From contig JAGWVT010000003.1 in assembly GCA_018970765.1 (NCBI GenBank), positions 1-64,000 on the forward strand: 64,000 bases of DNA, given 5' to 3'. The notes beneath the pieces were generated by a model, which ran no database searches, had not been told where the DNA came from, and saw only the letters and a program-made list of their open reading frames with translations. The stretch is from Actinomycetales bacterium. Lineage in GTDB: Bacteria > Actinomycetota > Actinomycetes > S36-B12. Position 1 is the first letter of the stretch; the number at the start of each line of letters is the position of its first letter. Position numbers and translations under genes: made by a program. Positions 1-7,500 of this stretch are shown piece after piece.

Positions 1-405
1 ATTGAAGCGCGTCTTGATGCGAGCCCTGGTCAATGCCGCCACCGCCCCGGTCCAGCGTTCGGCGACTGGTGGGCCGAACGGTTCGCGCTTCGACCACTGA
101 CCATGGGATGCCATTGGCTGCATCAGCGCGGCGAAGGTACTCGCTGCTCGGCTTTCCCAGGCGCGAATTGGCTTACTGTCACTGAAGGCGAGAGCAGCTT
201 CTCTGGTCTGCCAGCAGGCCAGAACCGCCCACTGATGCAAGTCGGCGTCAGTGGGCGTGAATGTGCGGCCGGCGCCGGTGCCGAGGAGTTTGGCAAAGGT
301 GCACCCTGGTGCCCGTCGCACCGGTCTGCGTTGGGTGGCCATACGCAGGATCGCCTTGGGGACCTCGCTGGTGGGAATGCGCCAGACATGCATGGTGACC
401 AACAT
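1..405 (-). CDS. CrtA-like (spheroidene monooxygenase-like) protein, C-terminus beyond window
   Basis: Reading the minus strand gives an open frame from an ATG at 405 to the window edge (135 codons), absent from the ORF track because it has no stop inside the window. The translation contains MHVWRIP, FAKLLGTG, FTPTDADLHQWAVLACW and SSHG/ASHGQWS-like blocks that I recognise from the CrtA-like monooxygenase family of actinobacteria, a dimeric alpha/beta-barrel-like fold whose best-known member oxidises spheroidene; the substrate here is unknown. The start at 405 is favoured by a TACGGT -10 element 7 nt upstream (leaderless); ATG 393 is an alternative. It is divergent from the metal ATPase. This gene explains why the ORF 251-2380 should not start at 251. 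Confidence 0.7.
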   Translation of the reverse strand, partial: MLVTMHVWRIPTSEVPKAILRMATQRRPVRRAPGCTFAKLLGTGAGRTFTPTDADLHQWAVLACWQTREAALAFSDSKPIRAWESRAASTFAALMQPMASHGQWSKREPFGPPVAERWTGAVAALTRARIKTRFN

Positions 406-418
406 CGACTCCACCGTA
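406..418 (-). promoter_or_regulatory. Leaderless-type -10 element (TACGGT) of the CrtA-like gene
   Basis: TACGGT on the minus strand (413-418) followed by a 7-nt spacer and the ATG at 405. It matches the TANNNT spacing seen before several other genes in this window. Confidence 0.45.
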
Positions 419-466
419 GTCCTGCGTGAATTGCTTCCCCTCACAAGCGCGGCGCACACTGCACAG

Positions 467-2380
467 ATGGCGGTGTCAGGTGGTGCCCTCTTTGGGGCAG
501 CTGCCTACCTGCGTGCCTTCGTCGGCACCCGTCATGGCCAAGTAGCCCTGCTGAGCCTTGCCTCGATTGCCCTGGCAGGCGCGGGCTACCTCTGGGGTAT
601 CGATGCCCCTTGGTGGCAGGTGCCCCTCATGATTGCTACCGCCGCTGCGGGCATCCCGTTACTTCTTCAGGTGGTTCGCGATGCTCTGCATCGCCATTTC
701 GGCGCAGACCTGCTCGGCATGCTCTCCCTCATCACAGCAGGTGTGCTGGGTGAGTGGTTTGTCGCCGGGATCATCGCTCTGATGCTCTCGGGCGGCCAGG
801 CATTAGAAGAGGCGGCGTCAGCGCGCGCATCACAGGTGCTTGATGCCCTGGCTCGTCGTAGCCCCACCATCGCACACCGTCGGGGAGTTGATGGCGCACC
901 GATTGACGTGGACGTGGCCGCGGTGCAGGTGGGTGATGATCTTGTCCTGTTACCGCATGAGATCTGCCCGGTGGATGGCACGGTCGTTGAGGGCGTCGGT
1001 GCCATGGACGAGTCCTACCTCACCGGTGAGCCGTACGTGGTGCCGAAAGCGCCAGGCTCGTCAGTACTGTCCGGCGCGATCAATAGCACCGTGGCCTTAG
1101 TCATCCGAGCAGATGCGGTCGCCGCGCAGAGCCGCTACGCACAGATCGTTGGCGTGCTGGCACGTGCCGAGGAGCAACGGCCACCCATCCGCCGCCTAGC
1201 CGACCGACTGGGCATCGGCTACACGGTGTTGGCGTTGGCGTTGGCCGGTATCGGCTGGTGGGTGAGTGGCGACCCCAATCGCTTCCTGGCCGTATTGGTC
1301 ATCGCCACACCTTGTCCGCTGCTCATCGGCGTACCGGTCGCCGTCATCGGTGCGATTTCATTGGCCGCCCGACACGGCATCATCGTGAAGGACCCGTCGA
1401 TGTTGGAGCGCATCAGCACCGCACGAACGATGATCTTCGACAAAACCGGAACACTCACCTACGGCAAGCCCATGCTCGTCAACGTGCACCTGGGCTCGGG
1501 GTTCCGTCGCGATCAGGTGCTTGGCATGGTCGGCTCGCTAGAACGGTTCAGTCGTCACCCGCTGTCCACAGCGATCTTGGAGGCATCTGCCGACTTACCG
1601 ATGCCTGCCGTGGATCGGGTATCGGAGAAGCCGGGTGCCGGTGTCAGTGGCGTGGTCGGCGGGCGCCAGGTGCAGGTCACCGGTCGTCATGCGGTGACGC
1701 GGGATACGCCGGATATCGCGGGAGAGCTGCCACCTGAAGTAGGTGGCCTGGAATGCGTCATCCTCATTGACGGCGCCTACGCGGCAACCCTGCAGTTCCG
1801 AGACGAACCACGGGTCGGTGCACGCGATTTCATTGGTCACCTTGATGCCCGCCATCGCGTGCAGCGCGTGATCTTGATGTCCGGTGATCGGGCCAGTGAA
1901 GTGGAGTATCTGGCGCAGCGAGTTGGTGTGGACGAGGCCCATGCCTCGGTCTCGCCGGAACAGAAGTTGGCCATGGTCAAGGCGGAAACCGAACGCGGAC
2001 CAACGGTGTTCCTCGGTGACGGCATCAATGACGCACCGGCGATGACGGCGGCCACCGTTGGCGTGTCATTCGGCACCCAGAACGACGTGACGGCAGAAGC
2101 GGCCGATGCGGTGGTCCTTGATTCGTCACTGGAACGCCTGGACGTCCTCATGCATATCGGGCGACGAATGCGACGGGTTGCACTGCAGGGCGCGATCGGT
2201 GGCATCGCTCTGAGCGCCATCGGCATGGGCCTGGCCGTAGCCGGAATCCTCGTACCCATCGCTGGTGCGATCGCTCAGGAACTGATCGATGTGGCCGCGA
2301 TCCTGAATGCCACTCGGGTCGCCTTCACGAGGGGGCCCATGACGGATTACCGAAACGGTGAGTTCGTGGACCGTTCTTGA
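467..2380 (+). CDS. P1B-type heavy-metal translocating P-type ATPase
   Basis: A membrane ATPase of about 637 aa that should export or import a transition metal. Visible motifs in order: TGEP of the actuator domain, the transmembrane metal-site motif TPCP (in IATPCPLL), the phosphorylation loop DKTGTLT, the P1B-specific HP dipeptide (SRHPLS), GDGINDAP of the hinge, and C-terminal membrane helices. No N-terminal heavy-metal-associated CxxC domain is present. The TPCP motif is associated with the Nia-like P1B-5 group (nickel/iron), but the C-terminal hemerythrin-like domain of that group is absent, so the metal is uncertain. The ORF track start at 251 overlaps the divergent CrtA-like gene; ATG 467 is preceded by CACACT plus 6 nt and is my choice; ATG 392 is possible. 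Confidence 0.85.
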   Translation: MAVSGGALFGAAAYLRAFVGTRHGQVALLSLASIALAGAGYLWGIDAPWWQVPLMIATAAAGIPLLLQVVRDALHRHFGADLLGMLSLITAGVLGEWFVAGIIALMLSGGQALEEAASARASQVLDALARRSPTIAHRRGVDGAPIDVDVAAVQVGDDLVLLPHEICPVDGTVVEGVGAMDESYLTGEPYVVPKAPGSSVLSGAINSTVALVIRADAVAAQSRYAQIVGVLARAEEQRPPIRRLADRLGIGYTVLALALAGIGWWVSGDPNRFLAVLVIATPCPLLIGVPVAVIGAISLAARHGIIVKDPSMLERISTARTMIFDKTGTLTYGKPMLVNVHLGSGFRRDQVLGMVGSLERFSRHPLSTAILEASADLPMPAVDRVSEKPGAGVSGVVGGRQVQVTGRHAVTRDTPDIAGELPPEVGGLECVILIDGAYAATLQFRDEPRVGARDFIGHLDARHRVQRVILMSGDRASEVEYLAQRVGVDEAHASVSPEQKLAMVKAETERGPTVFLGDGINDAPAMTAATVGVSFGTQNDVTAEAADAVVLDSSLERLDVLMHIGRRMRRVALQGAIGGIALSAIGMGLAVAGILVPIAGAIAQELIDVAAILNATRVAFTRGPMTDYRNGEFVDRS

Positions 2381-2400
2381 CCGCTGTCGTACCGAAAGTT

Positions 2401-2413
2401 TAGTTTGCGAATC
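2401..2413 (+). promoter_or_regulatory. Leaderless-type -10 (TAGTTT) of the antitoxin gene
   Basis: TAGTTT at 2401-2406, a 7-nt spacer, then ATG 2414; no Shine-Dalgarno sequence is visible. This favours ATG 2414 over the TTG at 2405 used by the ORF track. Confidence 0.45.
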
Positions 2414-2659
2414 ATGCAGATCTATGTGAGCGAGGACGAGGCTCAGCGACGATTTCCTGCGTTGCTGGATGCCGTGATATCCAGGGACGAGGTCGTCATC
2501 ACCAGAGATGGGGAGGCGGTTGCGATCCTGCAGGCTGTGACGCACCCTGCAGAACAGGCGCAATCAGCCATTGATGCTCTTCGCGCGATTGGAGCCAGAG
2601 CTAAGCCTGGTCCGGAGAGCATCCGCGAATTGATCGATGAGGGAAGGCGCTGGATATGA
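2414..2659 (+). CDS. Phd/YefM-type antitoxin, apparently without its toxin
   Basis: An 81-aa protein with the N-terminal pattern of type II antitoxins of the Phd/YefM family: a short beta strand (QIYVSE), a helix containing RFPALLDAV, and the strand-turn VVITRDGEAVAIL. The family binds its own operator through this N-terminal fold and neutralises a VapC or Doc/RelE-type toxin with its C-terminal tail. Here the stop codon overlaps an ATG (ATGA at 2656), the usual coupling to a toxin, but that frame stops after 17 codons and the next gene runs in from the opposite strand, so there is no room for a toxin. Confidence 0.75.
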   Translation: MQIYVSEDEAQRRFPALLDAVISRDEVVITRDGEAVAILQAVTHPAEQAQSAIDALRAIGARAKPGPESIRELIDEGRRWI

Positions 2660-2717
2660 CAGTTGGGGCTGTCCAATTTCAGGATGGTGTGCGGGGCCTC
2701 ACTGATTGACGTGCTGA
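2656..2717 (+). pseudogene. Possible remnant of a toxin gene 5' end
   Basis: An ATG at 2656 overlaps the antitoxin stop in the way a partner toxin would, but the frame ends after MTVGAVQFQDGVRGLTD. A second frame reads a short hydrophobic and Asp-containing stretch (NFRMVCGASLIDVLI) loosely resembling the start of PIN-domain toxins. This is suggestive only; the stretch may simply be intergenic. Confidence 0.2.
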
Positions 2718-3386
2718 TCAAGCAAGGGCCGTGCGACTGAACTGCTCAAGGAGAGCAGTTAGACGTGCGCCAGGTGAATTCGGCTCCTGCTCGTTGTTGC
2801 GTAAGCCCTCAATGAGGGGCTGGGTGTCGTCGGGTGCGGTGTTCAGTGCCGTCGCCATGCGCTCCAGGCTCGCCGAGCTGAGTTCGACATGAGGTTGCAG
2901 TCCCCATGCTCGGCCGGCACGAAAGGCCAGGTCTGCATGGGGGAGTTGAGCCAGCACGGTTGACTGCGCAGGTGCGGTGATGGCGTCCTCGTGCCAGATC
3001 ACCCACGGTCCCTGCAGGCTCGAGGGAGCCTCGGCTGTTAAGGCGAGTTCCCGATACGCGCGGTAGGTCTGTGGCATGCGCGTGACCGTGCCGCCGAGTG
3101 CGCAGGCCAGGACCTGGGCACCGAAGCACAGCCCTAGGTACGGGCGATCTTGGGCGACCCAGTCGCGCACGGTGGCGATCTCAGCGGCGTTGGCCTGGTC
3201 GCAGTGACCTTCGGCAACACTGCCGGGCGAGCCCATGACCAGCAGGAGGTCGGCTCCGGCCAGCAGGTCGGCTGGGGGCGGGCCGTCCTCGCGGGCATGG
3301 CGAGTGAGCGTCATCGAAGCCAACCAGGGCTCGAGATAGCCGAATTCGTGCGCGATCGAGCGGTGGGCGATGACCAGGACCTGCAT
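2718..3386 (-). CDS. Class I glutamine amidotransferase (GMP synthase-like GATase domain)
   Basis: A 222-aa stand-alone class I glutamine amidotransferase fold. The nucleophile elbow GLCFGAQ carries the catalytic Cys, and the QPHVE segment supplies the His and Glu of the triad in place of the usual HPE. VMGSPGSV and the WH-ED stretch are typical of the GMP synthase-like GATase family, many of which act on small molecules of unknown identity. No ammonia acceptor domain or synthase partner is adjacent. The start at 3386 is supported by TACCGT six nucleotides upstream (leaderless). It ends tail-to-tail with the antitoxin gene. Confidence 0.8.
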   Translation of the reverse strand: MQVLVIAHRSIAHEFGYLEPWLASMTLTRHAREDGPPPADLLAGADLLLVMGSPGSVAEGHCDQANAAEIATVRDWVAQDRPYLGLCFGAQVLACALGGTVTRMPQTYRAYRELALTAEAPSSLQGPWVIWHEDAITAPAQSTVLAQLPHADLAFRAGRAWGLQPHVELSSASLERMATALNTAPDDTQPLIEGLRNNEQEPNSPGARLTALLEQFSRTALA

Positions 3387-3398
3387 GGTTGGACGGTA
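3387..3398 (-). promoter_or_regulatory. Leaderless-type -10 (TACCGT) of the amidotransferase gene
   Basis: On the minus strand TACCGT (3393-3398), then six nucleotides (ccaacc), then ATG 3386. No ribosome-binding sequence is present. Confidence 0.45.
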
Positions 3399-3460
3399 GC
3401 CGGGCTGGCGAGATATCGAATCCCGGATGGGGTTGACGACTGTCAGCCCGGGGTACTACC

Positions 3461-3498
3461 GTCCAGGGTATTCGAACACCTGTTCGAATACCCTGGAC
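3461..3498. promoter_or_regulatory. LexA operator (SOS box) inside a 38-bp perfect palindrome
   Basis: TCGAACACCTGTTCGA at 3472-3487 matches the actinobacterial SOS consensus TCGAAC-N4-GTTCGA exactly. The symmetry continues outward so that an 18-nt arm (3461-3478) is a perfect inverted repeat of 3481-3498 around a 2-nt centre. It lies 108 bp before the DUF6504 start and is the likely LexA control site of the dnaE2-dinB cassette. Confidence 0.85.
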
Positions 3499-3606
3499 GC
3501 CCGGATTCGCGGCTGGGCCAAGGGGTTCGGGGCTGATCAGCTCCGTCCGGTCACCGGGTTCGCCTCGACCCCGGACCCGGTGACCGGACTTCGGCCGAGA
3601 AGGGTG

Positions 3607-3879
3607 ATGTCGCGTCGGGTTCGGGCTGGGCACGCTGGCGTGACGGTCCGGATGAGTGCCCTTGATGAGCCGGAGGCCTTCCGCTGGCGCGGACGGTGGT
3701 ACGAGGTGTGTGCAGTGCTGATGCATTGGGTCGAGCAGGGTCGGGTCGAGCAGGGTCGGGTTCAGCAGGGTCGGGTCGAGGTATGGCGGGTCGAAGCGAC
3801 GTACCGGTCTTTGTCATCCGGGGTCTTCGATCTTGCGGTGGCGCCGGGTCGGGCGTGGTTGCAACGGGTTATCGACTGA
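3607..3879 (+). CDS. DUF6504 family protein of the SOS mutagenesis cassette
   Basis: A small (90 aa) cytoplasmic protein with the DUF6504 pattern: FRWRGRWYEV near the N-terminus, HWVE, WRVEA, and a C-terminal GVFDLAV. The family function is unknown; members commonly sit beside dnaE2 and Y-family polymerase genes in actinobacteria, and this copy is the first gene after a LexA box. ATG 3607 is chosen (AGAAGG just upstream) because residues before it in the long ORF are low-complexity and cover the operator. Between HWVE and WRVEA it carries a 15-bp tandem repeat encoding VEQGR-VEQGR-VQQGR, in place of the usual Trp-rich linker. Confidence 0.7.
   Translation: MSRRVRAGHAGVTVRMSALDEPEAFRWRGRWYEVCAVLMHWVEQGRVEQGRVQQGRVEVWRVEATYRSLSSGVFDLAVAPGRAWLQRVID
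3730..3774 (+). repeat. Three in-frame 15-bp tandem repeats inside the DUF6504 gene
   Basis: Copies at 3730-3744, 3745-3759 and 3760-3774, unit gtcgagcagggtcgg with one variant copy (gttcag), followed by a partial fourth (gtcgag). The length keeps the frame open. Confidence 0.9.
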
Positions 3880-3949
3880 GTGATGACCTTCATGGCAAGC
3901 GGATGTAGTGACGGCAGGGGTCGAGCAGGAGCACTGATGAGGAGAAGTG

Positions 3950-4411
3950 ATGACGACCCCAATGATGGAAGCCCCGATGCTTGAAGTCCCAACGATGAAC
4001 ACCCCAACAAGAGTGAACAGTTCGGCCTTCGATACAGCTCGTGAGTTGATGGATTCGGCTCGTCGCAGTATCGCCGAGGCCACGGTGGCACCGACCTCCA
4101 GCGCTCGATTCGCTGCGGCACACCTGGCTGCCTTGCGCGCGGCTACCGCTGTGCTGGCAGTTCGTGCGCAACAAGGGCAGCGTCGCGGGGTGCGCAGCGT
4201 TTGGTCGCTGCTACCCGAAATCGCCGTGGAGTTCACCGAGTGGTCGGCGTTCTTCGCCGCCACGGCTGGCAAGCGTGCACAGGCCCAGGTTGGTATGGCA
4301 GTGGTGAGCGTGCGCGAGGCTGATGACCTCGTGCGTGATGCTGAGCAGTTCCTTGAGCGGGTTTCGGCATCCCTTGGTCTTGCCCATCAGTCAGTGCTCA
4401 TCGAGTCCTGA
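3950..4411 (+). CDS. SAV_6107-type HEPN domain protein
   Basis: A 153-aa helical protein. The core from about residue 28 (ELMDSARRSIAEA, RFAAAHLAALRAATAVL, SVWSLLPEIA, EWSAFFAA, READDLVRDAEQFLE) matches the actinobacterial SAV_6107 HEPN family as I know it. HEPN domains include RNases and nucleotide-binding proteins, but the RX4-6H RNase motif is not evident, so no activity is assigned. The first 20 residues are a Met/Pro/Thr-rich repeat-like tail. Start ATG 3950 has GGAG five nucleotides upstream. It lies between DUF6504 and dnaE2, suggesting a role with the mutasome. Confidence 0.7.
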   Translation: MTTPMMEAPMLEVPTMNTPTRVNSSAFDTARELMDSARRSIAEATVAPTSSARFAAAHLAALRAATAVLAVRAQQGQRRGVRSVWSLLPEIAVEFTEWSAFFAATAGKRAQAQVGMAVVSVREADDLVRDAEQFLERVSASLGLAHQSVLIES

Positions 4412-4416
4412 CACTC

Positions 4417-4442
4417 ACGCCAGATCCGGTGCGATCTGGCGT
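4417..4442 (+). terminator. Hairpin after the HEPN gene (candidate terminator)
   Basis: A perfect 10-bp stem (acgccagatc / gatctggcgt) with a 6-nt loop, starting six bases after the HEPN stop. No T-tract follows, which is common in high-GC actinobacteria. Confidence 0.4.
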
Positions 4443-4452
4443 CACTCAGCAC

Positions 4453-4500
4453 GGCCGCCAACGAGTTCTCGCTCCTCCCGTGTCGAACTCGTTGGCGGCC
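4453..4500 (+). terminator. Second, longer hairpin before dnaE2
   Basis: A perfect 16-bp stem (ggccgccaacgagttc / gaactcgttggcggcc) with a 16-nt loop, 40 bp before the dnaE2 start. It could be a terminator, an attenuator or an RNA element controlling dnaE2; a T-tract is lacking. Confidence 0.45.
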
Positions 4501-4540
4501 GGTCAATGCGCTGCTATGTCGAATCGTGAAGTGAGTTCAG

Positions 4541-7500
4541 ATGAGTCAAGAACGAAATCGGATAAGCAATGGCTGGGCACATCTGCAGGTGACATCCTGC
4601 TATTCGCTGCAGTACGGCACGGCACGGCCGCGGCAGATCGCCGAACGTGCCGTCGAGTTAGGTCATGACCTGATCGCACTGACCGATCGGGATGGTCTCT
4701 ATGGCGCAGTGCAATGGGTACAGGCTTGCGAGGAACTACACCTGTCCGCAGTGCTTGGTGTCGAGTTGGCCGTCGAAGAGGTGGTGCCCGATCGTGATCG
4801 ATCAGCTATGCAGCGGCGTCGAACCCCGGTGCGAGGTGGTCGATGGCGCGATGAGCATCGACCACGGATGCTCTTCCTGGCGCAGGGTAGGCAGGGTTGG
4901 GCATCGCTGTGTCGCCTGGTCTCTGCGGCGCACTGTGGTGACCAGACCACCAGGGGTGAGCCATGGTTGACGTTGGCCGATGCTGGTCGGCACTGCGCCG
5001 GAGTGATCGCAGTTCTGGGAGCGGAATCCGAAGCTGGCTGGCGGATTGCCCAGCGTGACAGCGGTGCCGCCAATCGGATTGTTGCTGCCTGGCGGGGGAT
5101 CTTCGGTGATCGGCTGCATATTGCTGCGACCTGTCATCGTCAACCCGGTCAGCATCCGTACTCCCTGCAGGTGGGCGCCGGGCTCCTGCACTGCGCTGCG
5201 CGATCCGATGTTCCGGCAGTGATCTCCGGTGCGGTGCGTTACCTCGATAGTGCCGATGCGCAGGTTGCCGATGTGTTGGATGCCTCACGACTGTTGGTAC
5301 CGCTGTCCTCAGGAAGATTGCAGCGCGGTAATGGTGAGGCTTACCTGCGCAGCCCGCAGCAGTTGACCGCGATGGCCGATTCACTGGCTCGTGCCGCCGG
5401 AGTCGATCTTTGGACGTTGCAACGACGAACTCGAGAGTTGGCTGAATCCTGCGTCATCGATGCGACCGATCTGGGGATAGGTGAGGTCTTCGTACCCGAA
5501 CTCGATCTGCTGCTCGGGTCCAATGGTGCGGCGAGCAATCACGATGAGGTGGAACGTGCACAGGCCCTGTTGACTCAGCGCTGCCAGCAGCAGATCCCGC
5601 ATCGGTACTTGCATGCGACCGAACAGCGGCAGGCACGGGATCGATTGCGGCAGGAACTGGCCGTCATCGCCGAACTGGGGTTTGCCGGGTATTTCCTAGC
5701 GGTGGCTGAGGTAGTCCAGATGACCAAGGAGTCGGGGATTCGCGTTGCTGCCCGAGGCTCTGGCGCCGGGTGCCTGGTCAACCACCTCCTAGAGATCTCC
5801 GAAGTGGACCCCATTCGCCACGACCTACTGATGGAACGATTCCTCTCACCCTTGCGCAGGGTGCTGCCGGATATCGACATCGACGTGGAGTCGGCTCGCC
5901 GGCTGGAGGTCTACGACGCGATCCTGGATCGCTTCGGTCCACAGCGAGTGGCCTGTGTGTCGATGATGGAGAGTTATCGCGTCCGGCATGCCATCCGCGA
6001 TACGGGGGCAGCCTTCGGTCTGCCGCCGGGGGAGATCGATGCGATGGCCAAGGCATTTCCGCATATTCGTGCTCGGGATGTGCGATCGGCATTGCGCGAG
6101 TTACCCGAACTTCGGGATTCCGGGCTGGGGCGGATGGCGGCACAGGGCGAGTTGGACGGATTCTTGGCGATCGTGGAGGCCCTTGATGGCTTACCGCGAC
6201 ATGTGGCATTGCATCCATGCGGGGTACTGCTCTCCGATGCCTCGTTGTTGGATCGCACTCCGGTCGAGATGAGTGCCGCCGGTTATCCCATGAGTCAGTT
6301 CGACAAGGACGACGTCGAGACGCTCGGTTTGTTGAAGCTTGATGTCCTCGGGGTTCGCATGCAGTCGGCAATAGCCCATGCTCTGGACGAGATCGAGCGC
6401 ACCGACGGAACACGAATCGAACTGGATCACCGTGATCTGAACGATCCGAGCACCTTCGCACTCATCAGTTCGACGCGAACCTTGGGCTGCTTTCAAATCG
6501 AGTCTCCTGGACAGCGCGAACTCATCGGCAAATTCGGGCCGCAGACCTTCGGCGACCTCATCATCGACATCTCACTGTTCCGTCCCGGACCGGTGAAGTC
6601 GGACATGGTGACACCGTTCCTGCGGGCACGACAGGGTTGGGCGCCGGCCCGCTATCCGCATCCGGACCTCCAGCCGATCCTGGCGGAGACCTACGGCGTG
6701 GTGGTCTTTCACGAACAGGTCATCCGGATTGTCGCGACCATGACCGGCTGTGACCTAGCGCAGGCCGATGAGATCCGACGAAGTATGAACACGCCAACCG
6801 GTATCGATGATGTACGTGCATGGTTTACCCCGACCGCACTACGTCGCGGGTATCCGCTACCGGTAGTTGAAGAGGTGTGGGAGGTTCTTCGCGCATTCGC
6901 CTCTTTCGGGTTCTGTAAGGCACACGCTGCCGCGTTCGCCATGCCGACCTATCAGTCGGCCTGGCTGAAGGCACATCACCCAGTTGCGTTCTATGCAGGG
7001 ATCCTCACGCACGATCCAGGGATGTATCCCCAGCGACTAATCCTGGACGATGCGCGCAATCACGGCGTGCAGATCCTGGGTGTCGACGTGAACAGATCCG
7101 ACGACGCCTACCGTGTCGAAGGGGGTGCACTTCGGTTACCACTGGGTGAGGTACGCGGGATTACCGACGACGAGGTGAGCAGTCTCATTGAGCATCGTCC
7201 CTACACGGGCCTGGCGGACTGTTGGCGACGGGCCAAGATCTCCCGACCAACGGCGGAGCATCTGATTTTGGCCGGTGGTTTCGACTCTATTTACGGGTTC
7301 ACTGGCCAGCGTCGGCGCGGTCGATTGACGCGACGTGACCTGCTACTACAGGTCGCCGACCTGGATCGCTACCGGGATGCCGGGAACAGTGATCAACTCA
7401 GTCTGGCGCTGGATATCGATACCCAGTTTGCGCAGGTGCCATCCGGGCTCCCCGAACTCAGCGATGCTGAACGTGTTCGCGCTGAACTGGACATTCTTGG

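Noticed and set aside
103-429. Plus-strand ORF of 108 aa
   Set aside because: It is the shadow of the CrtA-like gene and has no family features.
251-466. N-terminal extension of the P-type ATPase ORF
   Set aside because: It overlaps the divergent CrtA-like gene, whose translation is clearly conserved, and carries no recognisable domain.
3427-3606. N-terminal 60 residues of the DUF6504 ORF
   Set aside because: They would translate the LexA operator palindrome and are not part of the family.
3730-3774. Short tandem repeats considered as a CRISPR array
   Set aside because: Units are 15 bp, contiguous, in-frame and without spacers.
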